A DNA stretch of 64,000 nt from Marasmius tenuissimus (GCA_029532415.1 JAQOTA010000071.1:1674001-1738000), one strand, 5' to 3'; numbered from the stretch's first letter, positions 32,597 to 45,611 are shown. The notes: generated by a model from the sequence alone, not told the origin. Translations and numbers: made by a program.

Positions 32597-35500
32597 CGGG
32601 CTGTAACCACTAGGTAAAGGTGTGGCTGCAGACTTGGCATTTATCATTCCGAATCTGCAAATAATTTTATCGAGGTAGTCCTGCTGGTCCAAGACGATTG
32701 TGCAGTTCTTTCGATCGCAAGAAATTCACATCCTCAGGAATTCGGTAGGCTCGCCTAAGTCTCTGCATTCCCATATCTTTTTGAACTCTTCCTTTAGGTG
32801 TATCATTAAGGCTTTATTGTTGCCCATGAATAAAGCATTGTTAACATAAACAACGGCAATAACAAGTTTGCCTTGTTTCCTGAAGACATATACACCAGCA
32901 TCGGACAAGCATCTCTTGAATCCTAGACGTTTCATGGATTCAGTACACTGATGCCACCAAGCTCTTGAAGCTTGTTTCAGTCTGTATAATGCTTTGCGCA
33001 ACCTCTTAACCTTGCTGGAGTCCGTAACGAATCCTTCAGGTTGTTCCATATATATCTCCTCTTCTAAGGCACTGTATAAGAATGCCGTTTTAACGTCTAG
33101 CACTGTGATTTCCCAATCTTCAAGCACTGCTAATGCCAACAGAAGTCATACAGTTTCAAACTGTACTACAGGAGAGAACAATTCGTTAAAGTCTATCCCT
33201 TCCTTCTGCAAAAATCCTTTTGCTACAAGTCTGGCTTTAAATCTGCCATCTGACTTGACATCAAATACCCAATGAGATCAAATTGGTTTATGGCTTTTGG
33301 GTCTAGGAACTTCCTCAAAGACATCTCTTTTCTTGAGTGATTGAAGTTCAAGTCTGCATGCTTTCTGCTATTTAGGGATCTCCTCTTTGGGATGTTTGAG
33401 GATGTCTTTATAAGACCATTCCCTAACTGTATCATAAGCGCTTGACTGCATCCCATGCAGGGCATGCGCTTGAGAAAGCAAATAATCCATGTAATTAACT
33501 CCCCCTTCCTGAGCAAGAATAGAGACATATCTGTCTTCCCCTGTGTCCATATCCTCACCCTCATTTTCGTTGGGTGGAGGATCCATCTCATCATGAGGAG
33601 CTGGAGGATTCTCACATTCTGGCACAGGAACCTGATTATTTGGTATTGTTTCAGGCTCATTCGTTGGATTAATCTGACTTTGCCAGTGAGTGTTGGACTC
33701 AATATCTCTTTCTACTTGTACAGGAGGTCGGTTTCCATAGACATTGTTAGTTCTAAGTCTCTCTGGAAGGAGTCTAGTACATGGAGGGTTCCTTTGTGGT
33801 TGAGGTGGAGCTTGTAAATTCTCCCACTCTCTTTGATCATCATGGTGGAAACTGAATGGATTGGACTCATTCTGCACGTTTCCTTGAGTTGTATTGCAAT
33901 TCAAATTAGAAAGACCGGCAGTACTTGGATCAGGGCCATGCTGATTAGGTACATTACTGGGACCTTTCCGCGATCCAGGACCATCAGCAGGTGGCGGATG
34001 ATTGTGCAAATCATCCATCAGACCTTGATCTGTATTGGGAGGAGGATCTCCCCCTGGCATATGACTGTTGTCATCATGCAGAGGAAGATCCAGATCAAAT
34101 GGTGGATGACTGTTGTCTTCACCATTGTGATCATGGCTGTTGAATGGGTATGAATTGAAGGGTACAGAATGGACTGGTTTGTTGGTATTGTCAAATTCTA
34201 TAGCCGGGTTTTTCTTTTTGACATTTTGGAAACCAATTTTTGTCAAAAATGGCATCTGCAGCAACATAAATTGAGTTGTTGGTTGTTCGGAAAAAATGAT
34301 AAGCTTTTGATCCTTTCTCATAACTGATAAAGATCATGGCCTCGGATTTTGGAGCCAGCTTGTTTTTCCGTTTAGGTATTTGTGTATAGGCACCACAGCC
34401 AAATGTTCTAAAATAGGAGATGTCAGGCTTTTTGCCTTTGTACAACTCAATTGGGGTTTTAAACTTCCTTGCGCAGATTGGAGTTCTGTTATATGTATGG
34501 ACAGTGGTGAGAATTGCAAACTCCCACCAGCTTTCAGGGGCACAAGCATGAAAGTGCATTGCTTCAGAGTTTTCTCGCAGAGTGCGATTAAACCTTTCAG
34601 CACATCCATTTTGTTGGTGAATATGTGGAGCAGAAGTGTGAAATACCACTCTGTTATCAATGTACCATTGTTTTTGGGTGTTTGATAGAAACTCCCTCCC
34701 TCAATCAAAGCGTAGCTTCTTAACCATCTTGCCTGTCTGGGTCTCGACTTCCTTTTTCCAGGCTTTAAGGTTTTGATTGGTGTCATCCTTGGCATGCAAT
34801 GGATATACCCAGCCATGAGACGACTTGTTGTCAATTATGGTAAGGGCAAACTTCTTCTGATGGTATGACAAAGTAGGGAATTTTAACAAATCACAATGGA
34901 CAAGCTCCAGAATCTCCGTAGCATGTTTGTCAGAAGCAGGATAGGGTTTGTTGTTCATTTTGCCTTTGGCGCAACCACAGCAAATCCCTTCCTTCAAAGG
35001 GAGAGCCTTTCCCTTTGGAAAGCCCTTTTAACGTTATCTGCTAACTTTTTAATAATGTCTTTGTTGGCGTGACCAAGACGTCTATGCCATACAGAAAAAT
35101 CTATGACAGCAAAAGACATGACAGATGTGAAGGAAGTTACTCCCATAAGTATCTTTGTGTTCATCCATTGTAAGTTATCCTGGTCATGGCTTGGATAAAA
35201 GCTCATGAGTAAAGAATTGTCTTTTCTGTACCAGATCTGAGTCTCTGGATGGTTCCCAATGGTATAATATCCATCTCTTTGGAATTTACCATCTGAAATA
35301 ATGCGATATGGGCTATTGGGTTGGTACAACACTGGAAACAATTTTGTGACCTTAGTCACTCGCTGACTGGTGGTGTGTTGGATGAGAACAGTACCAGAGC
35401 CTTGGATATGGATGTTGGCTGCATTGCCTGCTGAGGTTGTAACAACTAAAGGGTAGGCAAATTCCTGATAATCTGAGAAGTCGCTCATGAATGGAGTCAT

Positions 35501-36156
35501 GTGCATAGAAGCACCGCTATCAAGTAGCCAGGCTTCCTTTGTATTCTCAATGTATGAATCACTCGCAATTAGGTTGCTGAAAGACATGACATTTGTCTCA
35601 ACAAATACAGAACTATTAATACAACATTCAGATCTACTTAACCCTAGAATGTGATGGTGGTGTCGGTGGTGTCGATAGTCAGTGTTCTGTATCTTATGCT
35701 TATCAGTGAGTGACTTATTATCAGGAACTAAAGATACTTGCCAGTCTATGTGGTCGTTACTCTCCTCCCATGCTTCAGGATCATCAACGCCGTTATCTCT
35801 GTACAAGTCTTCTCCACTGTAAGAGTATCCAGAATTTCCATCACTTTCATCATCAGCATCATGATCAAAGTCATCAGACACACCTATAACTGTGAAGTTG
35901 TCTTAGGTAAGGTCAAGAGGGCTAGGAGATCAAAGATCAATCACGGTTGAGGGGTGTAGTCCAGTATCTGCATCAGGGCCGTGAGGTATGAAACTGATGT
36001 TGGCAATGTAGGTATTGGTGGCAATTGTACGCGGAACTGGATTGAGAGGGTGATGTAAGGTAGCTGGAGATTGAACTGGTTCTGCTCCCTCATTATCTGT
36101 AGTGGTATTCCTCAGATCATTCTGAGCAACAACCCAGGGATCAACCTCAACATGTG

Positions 36157-36492
36157 TCACGAATGGCCTCTCTGAAGAAACCTCTCAAGCCACCTGAACT
36201 CACTCAGAGATAAGACTAGTTGATAGAAAAGTAAAAGAGTAGATTGAGCAGCCAAAAGCTCAACCCAGCACATGTGCTACAAGCAGTGGGGAGACAAAGT
36301 GGACAAGCTGGGAAACTACCTACAGAGACCATGAGTATATATGAGAATATGCATCACAAGAAATGAATGAAATGATGAGAACTGTCAAAAGTATCCATGA
36401 GAGAAAAGCAGGGAAGTCAAACCAAACATGTATAGTTGTAACCGATGGTAAGGTATGAGAAAGAAATCAAAAGATGATTGTTACATGATGAA
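36157..36492. other. Unassigned junction sequence between copia-2 and copia-3
   Basis: Starts TGTCACGAATGG, similar to the beginning of LTR-D, and contains no coding frame. ACATG occurs at both sides (about 36152 and 36484). It may be a diverged solo LTR, but the far end lacks a CA terminus, so I do not call it. Confidence 0.3.
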
Positions 36493-37369
36493 AGACCTGA
36501 AGATAGCATTATTGGACATTTTCATAAAGACATATCCTTTCATGCCTTCCTGAAAACCAATGAAGGTCATCAGTTCCGAATGTGGAGATAACTCATTAAC
36601 TCGACACATTTCTGGAATAAACACATATGGTGCACATCTGAAGACTCGGAGATCTGAAACATCCGGTGCATTGCCATGCAACTTCTCATGTGGAGTCAAC
36701 CAACATGAACATTGGGACAGGGTCTGATTGTGAAGTGCAATGGTGTGCAACACACAGAATTCCCACCAAGAAGGTGGAAGACAAGCATCAAAGCAAAGAG
36801 CTTGAGCTTTCTTGACAATAGTCCAATTGAATCATTCTCCATGACCATTCTGTTCCGGCGTATATGGAATGCTGGTCAGAATTTTGATACTGTGCTCTTT
36901 TAGTACATCATTGAAGGCATCTGATTTGTACTCTCCCCCTCCATTGGACATCCATTCCTTAATATCAACACCAAATTGTACCTTCACCATAGCGATAAAG
37001 TCACAGAGCATTTTGACAGAGTCAGATTTGCGTTGCATGAGCATTGTCCAGCCATGTGAAGTACAGTTGTTGACAAAAGACATATACCATTTGTATTTGT
37101 GGTACGACTCAGTGGGGAATTGTTTGAGGTTGGAGTAGATTTTTTCAAAGGGTTTTGAGGCACGGGTAGTAGAGTCAGGGAACAATCTGGAGTACATCTT
37201 TCCCTCTGCACATCCTCAGCATAATCAGGTTTTCTTTGGCTTTCAGTTGAATTCTGGGAAGTTCTTTGTATGCTTCTGAGCTTTATCCAGAGCCTTGTCT
37301 AAACAATGTCTGAAACGTCTGTGTAGAACCTTGTAGTCAACTTTATCCATTGTTGACTTGGCCATTAAG

Positions 37370-37876
37370 CTGTTGAATGTGATGGATATCATGTGATACA
37401 TTGTTGACATGTTATTTACGCGTTACACACTATTTATAGAGCTACGTCTCTATGAACACTTGCGCTCTCATGCAAGAAGAATCTACGTAGCTATTGCTTC
37501 ACAAATGATACTGTAGATACTCACTACGTAGTACTTGCATCAGGTATGATGCTCATAGTCCTTAGTGCGAGGCACAATGGACTTTAGTAGCTAAGCAGCC
37601 CAATAGGACTGCAGACACACTCATTAGTATTATGACTATACGGCTAAATACCTACTTCTAGTAGTAGTTTCATACAATGGTAATGACTCTCACATATACT
37701 GAAACTTGTGTATAAAAGTTGGTATTCCAAGGCCTTAAGCCTTAGGACAATCTACTCGATTATCACCTCTCAAGCATCTCAAAGCACTCTAACTACTAGC
37801 TCTACAAGCTATCTAACCCAAGGTGAGGTTTAGGACGTTATAACCCACTGTGCAGTTTGACTATGCTGGCTCATCA
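37370..37876 (+). repeat. Solo LTR-B (507 bp) inside copia-3
   Basis: TGTTGAATGTGATGG..GGCTCATCA, flanked by the perfect 5-bp duplication TAAGC (37365-37369, 37877-37881). It interrupts copia-3 exactly where copia-1 reads straight through. Same family as the copia-2 LTR, so the copia-2 family was still moving after copia-3 arrived. Confidence 0.9.
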
Positions 37877-39374
37877 TAAGCTACAAGCAGAGGCTTTCTG
37901 CGAGCTAACCCAAAAGATGGTTTGACCAGGCGTAAGTGGGTAAGATACCAATAACTGGTGTCGACCCTTGTTATAAAAAGCCAATTTGCTAGACAATCTG
38001 CATACTTGCAGACCACCTTGCAAGAATTCTCCAAGTGAGAGAAGTCAAATTGACAGAAGTGGAACATAATAGACAGGATAGAGTTGCATAATGCGTTCCT
38101 CCATATGACTGTCAGATCCTTCAACAGAATGAGAAATGAGCACAGTCCCTTTTCCCTTAATTTGGATAGGGTTGTCCTTCTGAGCAGTGTTTAGCTGTGG
38201 TCCATTGTTCATGGGTTCATACTCAGCAAAAGCTTTGAGATCATAAGTAAAATGCAATGAAGCACCTGAATCAACGATCCACTCTTGCAAGCTTCCAGTC
38301 ACCTTCTTTTCCTTACAATTCGCACATGTGGCAAAATGATCACCAATATATTGCGCAAATTTCATATGGGACACAATACTCAAACTACTATGTTTAGAAG
38401 CGGCTAGTAAAGCAGTGCACTGTAGGTTTGTATCAGTGTTCAAAGAAAGACTGAGATAAGGCACTTGCCTGTCATTGTCAGATTCCTCAGATCCGATGGA
38501 GACCAAATTGTACTCAACATTGTTGCAAAAACCAGCAGCATCTGTGATCTTGCTGTCAACGTCCATAGCACTTCCACTTGCGATTTCCATATGCAAAGAA
38601 TTGTTAACAGTGTTCAAGGCAATAGAATCCTCATGTTCAGAGTCAGAGTCCTCATAGAAAGAATCATAGAGGTTGTAAACCTTCTCAACGCTCTTAGCAC
38701 ACTTTGCAGGTGGAGCAGGGGAGAAGGGACCATCAATACAATGCTTTAGGGAGGAAGAGGAAGCAGCCACATATCCCTGTTCCATAGGTTCAAGGACATG
38801 GCCATACTTGGGAACACCAAGACAATCAGCAAGACTGCAAGCAGCCTGAGCATTCTCAAAAACAGTACCACCAGAAGTAGCACTGGAGAAACGCTGCATG
38901 TGGAGGGGATCCCAGAATTGGTGTGGGATGTACGACAGATGGAGTGTCAGAAACGATGGGGGGTGAGGAGATGGACAAATGAGCAAGGGACATGATATAA
39001 GAATGACCCTTGTGAGAGGAGTCACCCTTGTTGTCCTGAGATCCGACCTTATTCTTCCTGCCATGTTGATTATTCTTCTTCTTCTGGTCGTTGTTGTTCT
39101 TAGATTGGTTGTTATTGTTAGACGTCAACAAAGGAGGAGAGGACTGCTGGTAAAACTTCGGGTCCTTGTCCTGCTTCTTGACAGAAGAAATGCACAATGC
39201 GAGAGGAGCGGGTTTCTGGGCTTTGTAGTGGTTAATGATGGCATCATGAGCCACTTTGAAAGTAAGTTCAGCTGGCGAGTTACCATTGGTAGCATATTCA
39301 CAAGTGTTGGCCCATGACTGTGGAATGATAGAAAGGAGGAGCATGGCTTTGACGAGAGAAGGGAGTTTGATCTG

Positions 39375-39869
39375 TGTTGAACATGATGGATATCATGTGA
39401 TACATTGTTGTTGTGTTGTTTACGTGTCACACACTATTTATAGAGCTATGCCTCTATGAACACTTGCGTTCTCATGCAAGAAGAATCTACGTAGCTATTG
39501 ACACTGTAGATACTCACTACGTAGTACTTGCATCAGGTATGATGCTCATAGTCCTTAGTGCGAGGCACAACAGACTTTAGTAGCTAAGCAGGCCAATAGG
39601 ACTGCAGACACACTCATTAGTATTATGACTATACGGCTAAATACCTACTTCTAGTAGTAGTTTCATACAATGGTAATGACTCTCACATGTACTGAAACTT
39701 GTGTATAAAAGTTGGTATTCCAAGGCCTTAAGCCTTAGGACAATCTACTCGATTATCACCTCTCAAGCATCTCAAAGCACTCTAACTACTAGCTCTACAA
39801 GCTATCTAACCCAAGGTGAGGTTTAGGACGTTATAACCCACTGTGCAATTTGACTATGCTGGCTCATCA
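39375..39869 (+). repeat. Solo LTR-B (495 bp) inside copia-3
   Basis: TGTTGAACATGATGG..GGCTCATCA, flanked by ATCTG (39370-39374, 39870-39874). Nearly identical to the copy at 37370, in the same orientation; the main difference is a small deletion near 39500. Confidence 0.9.
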
Positions 39870-40277
39870 ATCTGAGCTTCAGAGAGTGGGCCAAATAGAA
39901 GTTCAAGTCTGGCAATCTTGGGAACAGGGTTACCACCAGACAAACGAAATTCTATGACCAACTTGAAGTCAGCTCAAACAGAGACAGAAGTCTGTTAACC
40001 ATAACGGTCTTGATCTTCTCCCAAGTGTTCCAAGCCGAATCATCATCCTCAATAATACTCTGCATGGCAATGGTGGTGGTGGCACGTAGTGCACCCATGG
40101 CCTTAAATTCCATCTTCTTCCAACATTGATGGTCCTTCTTGTGCCTGAGAAGATCCTTCTCATACCTTTCCAAATCTTTAGCATACTGCTCAAGGTCCAT
40201 AGCATACTGCTGCATCTGCGTGTCAGTAGGAGAGACTGTCTTTGTATGTGTAGTTGCTTCAGTTGTAGTTGTAGCAG

Positions 40278-40991
40278 TGCTATATCCATGCCAGTTCCAG
40301 GGTTTCCGAAGGCTTGTTTCCTCCTTCCGGAGATTCTGAGCACCGGAATCTACTTGATGTTTCTCTTTCCTTCACAATCCCTTCCAGAACATGACTTTGG
40401 ATTCTGATGTTGTGTCCCCGGTACTTACAGATTGGAGATACATATACACTGTTCATTTCTGAGTAGTCTGTAGGCTCTACATTCCAACATTCCGCTTTCC
40501 ATTCTATCATGACTCATCCCATACATTCCATTCTGACACTTCATTTCTGATTCATCTCCGACTCCGGGACTTCGCCCTCCATCTCAGATTCCGTACTGTA
40601 CATACATTCTCTCCTGCTCTTGACTCACCTCCGGTACTACGATCGCTGGAACCTCTTTGGAGGTCTCGGAGATCAATACACATATAAGCTAGATACTTCA
40701 CGACTTGTATTCCTCAGAATTAAAATCAACTTGGTTTCCATTTTATCTCATTCGTCTCATTCCATCTCTTTATCTCTATCTCCTCTATCTCTTTATCTTC
40801 CTTTCCCTTCCAGTTAAGGACAACTCAACTCAACGGTGTCGTTGGCAAAACCTTCAACTATTGTCCAACCATCTGATCAGCCTTCTGGTTGTCGGAACCT
40901 CTCTTCAACTCTGACAAGTCATTCCAACATTGGACTCCGTCCCTTCTGCTCAGACTTCTGTTTGGGCTGTCATATCTGCACAATCCAAACA
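40278..40991 (+). repeat. Solo LTR (LTR-E-like, 714 bp) inside copia-3 gag
   Basis: TGCTATATCC..CAATCCAAACA with the 5-bp duplication AGCAG on both sides (40273-40277, 40992-40996). Removing it rejoins the gag sequence as seen in the sister copy at about 63660. It has a TATATAAGC promoter-like word and shares GTTGGCAAAACCTTCAACTA-type sequence with the 770-bp LTR at 57656, so the two belong to related families. Confidence 0.8.
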
Positions 40992-41610
40992 AGCAGCAAC
41001 AGTGACAGTGCGAGTAGTTGCTTTAGGTCAAGTGGGTTCTTTAGGTTTGGTAGGTGCATCAGGTTCAGGATTGTCATCAGTGTAGTGGTCATAAAACTTG
41101 TTGATCATGGCGTAGGTACCAAGACCCTTGGACCACTTGTGCCAGTTGACACCACTGAAGACTTCAACAGTGGGGATAAGGGTAGACATAACAGGAGCCA
41201 TAGCAATCTGGAGTAATGAAATAATGATCAGCATATGTTCATCATCATAGGCAAATGGTAAAAGAAATCACTGCACGGTCGACAGCAATAGCCATCAATC
41301 GTTGTTGAGGACACAGTCCACCATTGTCAAACATCAATGAAGATGTTGACTTCACAGGTCCAGAGCCAGTGTTAACGGTCCGCCCATTACGACAGTGATT
41401 AAGCAGTCACAATGGTTATTGAGTGCAACAACCACAATAGCGCATCATCATAGGCAGCACACATTAAAGGTGCACATCCTAGAGAGCTGCCATTGCAGGG
41501 CACATCGATAGGGCACCGGGGCCCATAACCTGTTGAGGCAGAGGTCCTGCCCACGCAGTGGCAGCATGGGACAGATTAGCTCACCTGGAGATAGGCTTAG
41601 AGGCAGCAAC

Positions 41611-42357
41611 TTTTTTTTTTTTTTGAGTCATATTCTTATATACCGGTGTACGAGCACAGTCCGGTCGCTATATACAAATGCAGCATCCCACAAATGCGTA
41701 ATAACTAGATCCCCCACTAGAAAGGAGGTGCGCCTCGATAAGAACCGCTCCTCAGAACGTATCCACAGTGTTTCCCCAACACTATGTGGTAAATAGGGTT
41801 GCATCATCATGGGCTAAGACACACTGGTGCCCCCTGCTCCCACGTCCTTCACCCCCGCCGCCTAGGCTCGGCAGCAAGAGCCCCCACACCCCTCCGGAGA
41901 GTCTACGGGGAGCTAATACCAGCACATCAGCCCATATGACTTACCCAACTCCTTCTGCTTCTGCTTGGGAGGGGAAGGCAAACGCCCGAGGGTTTGCCTT
42001 CAAATAGGCTATCAGGCCCAGAAGCCGATGAAGCGACTTTCCACGCTCTAGTTCTGAGCATCGGTGAAGTACATGTGCCCTGGTCCCAGGTTCCACACCG
42101 CACAAGCAGGATAGATCTGCCTGAATATTAAACCGCTGGTAGTACTCTCCAATCGGTGCGTGCCCCAGAATGCACCGGGTCATTCTGGTAGTCAATGAAA
42201 GTGACCCTGCGGCCAACTTTAACCATGTCCCTCCCTTGAGGTACGATGGCTGGAGAGGGCGATCTTTTAGATCGTGTAGCTCATAAAAGTGCCTGCCTCT
42301 ATATGATGGGTCTTGGAAGCGTGATACCCACGCATCCTGGCCTGCTTTTGTGGCTTC
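41611..42357 (-). mobile_element. LINE-a, 5'-truncated Tad1-like LINE in the copia-3 LTR
   Basis: A T14 tract (poly(A) on the minus strand) is followed by the 3' UTR and by the C-terminal part of ORF2 read on the minus strand (QDAWVSRFQDPSYRGRHFYE, then CLCGVEPGTRAHVLHRCSEL). A perfect 15-bp duplication CTTAGAGGCAGCAAC flanks it (41596-41610 and 42358-42372). The 747-bp length and exact flanks show classic target-primed insertion with 5' truncation. Confidence 0.93.
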
Positions 42358-42422
42358 CTTAGAGGCAGCAACAAGAGTAGTAAAAGTACTGGTATTGCAT
42401 GTAGATACAGAGCTACTTATAT

Positions 42423-44136
42423 ACACAGGTACATCTATAAGCTGATCCTGGTATCACTTGATCTTTACAATCCCTGCTTCAATAGCATTCTTAAGATGTG
42501 GTAGGTCCTTTTGGATCTCCATCCATTGATGAATAATCCGACCAAATGACAGGAGAGCATCACAGAGTGTGGGGACATTCTCCCTGCTTAAGTATTGCTG
42601 GAAGGCATGGGGAATTTAAAGACACCATAAGTCCATTGACAATACATTCTGAGGGAAGATACATACATCTAAAACTTTCTTGCAATCCTTCAGAAGATCC
42701 CATTTGGCGGCATGAAGGCCCCCCAGGTTGTTCTCCTAAGAGAACAGAGTCAAAGGCTATGGACTCTAGAGCAATGATATCAGGTGTTACCTCCAATGAT
42801 GTCAATCCAAGACTCTCTTACCCTCCAAACCTTGATCAAACATGTTGTCATGACATCTGTTGAGCTCCATCAATTGTTGATATCATGAAAAAGTTGCAGT
42901 GGCTTTCCAACCTCTGACTGTGCACAGGCAGATTGCCGACCTGCACAAAGAGGTGGTGATACATGAACCTAAGATATTTGCAATGTTAGTGATGCTTTAC
43001 TACCAGATGAGAGTTTTAGACATACTGAACAGACTACAGCATACAAACAGGTAAAAATACCTTCCTTGAGAAGACTACGTTGTGGGATATTGCCTCTGTA
43101 TATACTGCATTCACAAAGTCGATGATGCCCAGAAGGTTTATGTGAGCAAGGCAGCTGGGCATAGCTCATCAGAATTACTTTGACATATTTGTGAGGGAAC
43201 CACATACTCACCGGATGTGATTATTGATGTGATGGAATTCAATGCCCCAAATCCTTAATTCCTTTTTCACCTCTTGCAGTATTATAGTATTGTTGGATGC
43301 ATTATCAAGTGAAACATAACCTATCTATGAACATCTAATAAGGGAGACTCTGCTCCTTGAAAGCATAAAACATACCTTCTCAGTGACATCAACACGGTCA
43401 AGAATGTTGATAAAGGCTGAGCAAAGATGTGCACTGGTGTGGAACCCTACACAAACTGACTTCATCTGGAGCATGAATGGGGAGCTGTAGGAGGACTGGA
43501 GTTTTGGATCAATATCAATGCATTTGATATAATGAGCAATAACGGCAATGAAGGGGAAGACAGTGCTGTCAGTCCAGCCATTGGTGCTGAAAGTAATCTT
43601 CCCTAGAGTGTTCATCTACACAGCATCAGGAAAAAGTCAGACAACATCATCATATCATTAGAGAGCCCACCTTCAGTTCTTTCTTCATCTTGTGCATATA
43701 GATCAGGAAGCATTCCCAAACCATTTTCTGGATTGTGGTGCAATGGGGAATGTTACTTTCCAAAATGTTAGGGTTGAGCATGAGCACAAGATCATGCACT
43801 GGGTGCTTTTCAAAAGACTGGAATGCCTTCCGTCTTCCTTCTGAGCTCTTCAACTTCATTGATCCAGCATCCAAACAACCTGCATCACTGCTTCCATCTG
43901 GAAATACACACTTTAATTTTCTCTTCTGGCATCAGAAGCAGGTGTTCTTCTTGCCTTGGAAATTTGTACCGGCGTTGAGGTTTTTCCAGCACTCTGCATT
44001 TTTTGCATGGAACACTTGATGCAAGCTGTAACCAACTTAGCAAAATTTCCACAAAGAGTAAAGTGGGACTCACATATCAGAAGGTGAGGTCCCAGTCCTA
44101 CCTCTTCCAGATCTGTAACCTCCATTTTGGATTCCT
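42423..44136 (-). pseudogene. Decayed hAT transposase gene
   Basis: Minus-strand fragments in order: Cys/His-rich N-terminal part (43885-44125), a middle piece (43650-43874), a core piece with TFSTNGWTDSTVFPFIAVIAH and VGFHTSAHLCSAFINILDRV (43325-43615), and a C-terminal part near 42423-42600 with IQKDLPHLKNAIEAGIVKIK, a stop, then YQDQLIDVPV. The NGWTD..PFIAVxAHYI pattern and the C-terminal helix are typical of fungal hAT transposases. Frameshifts and stops rule out function. It ends abruptly where the copia-3 LTR fragment begins. No terminal repeats were found, so its link to hAT-1 and hAT-2 is open. Confidence 0.65.
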
Positions 44137-44144
44137 TTGCCTTG

Positions 44145-44587
44145 CCTACAATTTCTATTGTTCTCGTTATATGGTAGTTCCTATTGTTCCTATTGTTCCT
44201 ACATGTATATAAGCTTGTAAGTTCTCTACTTGAATCTACAGTGTCCTTGACCTTCTGTGTCTTGCCTCTATCTCTCTAAACTCCTCTCTGGTAAGTAGTG
44301 TTGAATCCAGACTACTTGCTTCAATCGTTTCACTATGATCTATGCTATTCCTAGTCACTCCTGTTATAGAAGATACAGCCACCTCTGTATAGTATATAAG
44401 TATATAAGTAGCTCTGTATCTACATGCAATACCTGTACTTTTATTACTCTCATTGCTGCCTCTAAGCCTATCTCCAGGTGAGCTAGTCTGTCCCATGCTA
44501 CCACTGCGTGGGGAGGACCTCTGCCTCAACAAGTAGTAGTGTAGCCATGTTGTAGTCCTCTGTGCTAGGCATCATGCCGGCTCATCA
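44145..44587 (+). repeat. Partial LTR-C, split by a solo copia-1-type LTR
   Basis: From TACAATTTCTATTGTTCTC to GGCTCATCA at 44587 the sequence matches the LTR-C copy at 45612-45932, but the 5' part is missing. No PBS-like sequence follows it. Confidence 0.75.
44299..44531 (+). repeat. Solo copia-1-family LTR (233 bp)
   Basis: TGTTGAATCC..CCTCAACA with the 5-bp duplication AGTAG (44294-44298, 44532-44536). Compared with the 258-bp LTR it lacks the ATATGGACCGTTGTATCGGG block and has a doubled TATATAAG word. Confidence 0.88.
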
Positions 44588-45611
44588 GGATTGACAGGGT
44601 GAAAGCACTGATGAACAAGGGTATGTTACAACTGTTGTTTGTGTTCCCAGCAGGCCACTGAATGCTGGAAGAATGGTCCAATTTCATTTGAAACCTTTTG
44701 CTGTCCTTGAGAAATAGACTGAGAGCAATGCAATTGTCCGGTATCAGTCATTGTAACACTACAATACAGGCAAACTTGGACAGTGCATGGAAATGAGCTC
44801 TACATGCAAGGAAACCCACAGGATTGAACCAAATGTTCTTGATGAGAGCTATTGTACTTCACCCACATCTCCATGACAAATTTCTGCTTCATGACATTGT
44901 TTCACTCCAGCCTGCCGATATTTGTGACCTCATCTGGAAGGAGTCTTCCATTTTACAGTGGCAGACTACTTATGGCTTCAGCCTGCTTCAATGGATTTCC
45001 ATCTGTCTGCATTAGAATATACAAACTCAAACAATGTCAATAAACTTCTTAGGTGTAGACCACCCAAAAGCATTCTTGAATGTCTTTCTGGAGTTGCCCT
45101 CCATGCCATTTACTTCAGCAACATAACATTTGAGACCTCACAATATGTGGACAACAGAAGAAGCATTTGTCAAAATCAAGTGCTCAGATTGTTTGGAGGT
45201 CTTCTCCACAGCGTCAGCAACTATCAGGCATTTGAATGCATCGAAGAAGTGTTCAACATACTATGGCACCAAGCCAGCTTTTCTTTCTGTCCAGGAAAGC
45301 CTGCCCTCAGTTGCCTTTGTGACTTTGTCCAGGTGCTTGATATGTGATACTAAAGCAGTTGATATGGATCATGACCAGAAGGTTTTCGTATGTGTATGCT
45401 GCAAAAGAGAGATGCCCAATACAGCTGATGTGTTATGTACTTTGCAATGTAGCATGTAAATTCATATGTGCCACATTGCAAAGTTCAGCATGCATTCACA
45501 AGGGGTTGATATTTTCAATATTAATGGAAAATACCCCATGGGTTAGCAGGGACCCTTAGCACTACCTAATAGGGTACTTATCCGCTTTCCAGACATATTG
45601 GTGGGTGGGAG
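44588..45611. other. Internal remnant upstream of LTR-C
   Basis: About 1 kb between two LTR-C copies. A plus-strand frame has a BED/C2H2-like spacing (CSDCLEVFSTASATIRHLNA), but this is weak. The last bases before 45612 (GGTGGGTGGGAG) look like a polypurine tract, so this could be the 3' end of another LTR-C element. Otherwise unrecognised. Confidence 0.35.

Larger units (their letters stand above)
30574..36156 (-). pseudogene. Degenerate copia-2 element, internal region
   Basis: Read from 36156 down, pieces of a second copia polyprotein appear in order but in shifting frames: gag tail (35930-36160); protease LLDSGASMHMTPF with pre-integrase WHRRLGHANK (34994-35881); integrase zinc site CCGCAKGKM (34701-34997); integrase core with HQQNGCAERFNRT (34191-34649); an Asn/Pro-rich linker (33368-34190); reverse transcriptase (32726-33139, VYVNNALFMG in place of YVDD); RT end and RNase H (31426-32321, SSTEAKYMALSD). 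Frameshifts, stops and insertions (hAT-2, LTR-D) show it is dead. It is clearly a different lineage from copia-1. The N-terminal gag and the 5' LTR are missing at about 36157. Confidence 0.88.
36493..42422 (-). pseudogene. copia-3: decayed relative of copia-1 with multiple insertions
   Basis: Minus-strand copy of the copia-1 family. From the right: partial 5' LTR (42422-42373 and 41610-41531, split by LINE-a), half-tRNA PBS complement GGGGCCCATAACC next to 41531, gag start near 41201, gag (39875-40277), Gag/protease region (38045-39370, VDSGASLHFTYD), pre-integrase and integrase (36493-37369). The reverse transcriptase and RNase H are absent. Compared with copia-1 the protein shows many Arg-to-Cys/His/Gln, Asp-to-Asn and Ala-to-Thr changes, plus stops and frameshifts. 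The outer part of its 5' LTR is also missing at 42422, where hAT transposase sequence begins. Confidence 0.88.

Noticed and set aside
36152..36490. ACATG pair as the target duplication of a solo LTR
   Set aside because: The enclosed sequence does not end in CA and its two sides belong to different broken elements.
43930..44125. Independent Cys-rich small protein
   Set aside because: Better explained as the N-terminal part of the dead hAT transposase.
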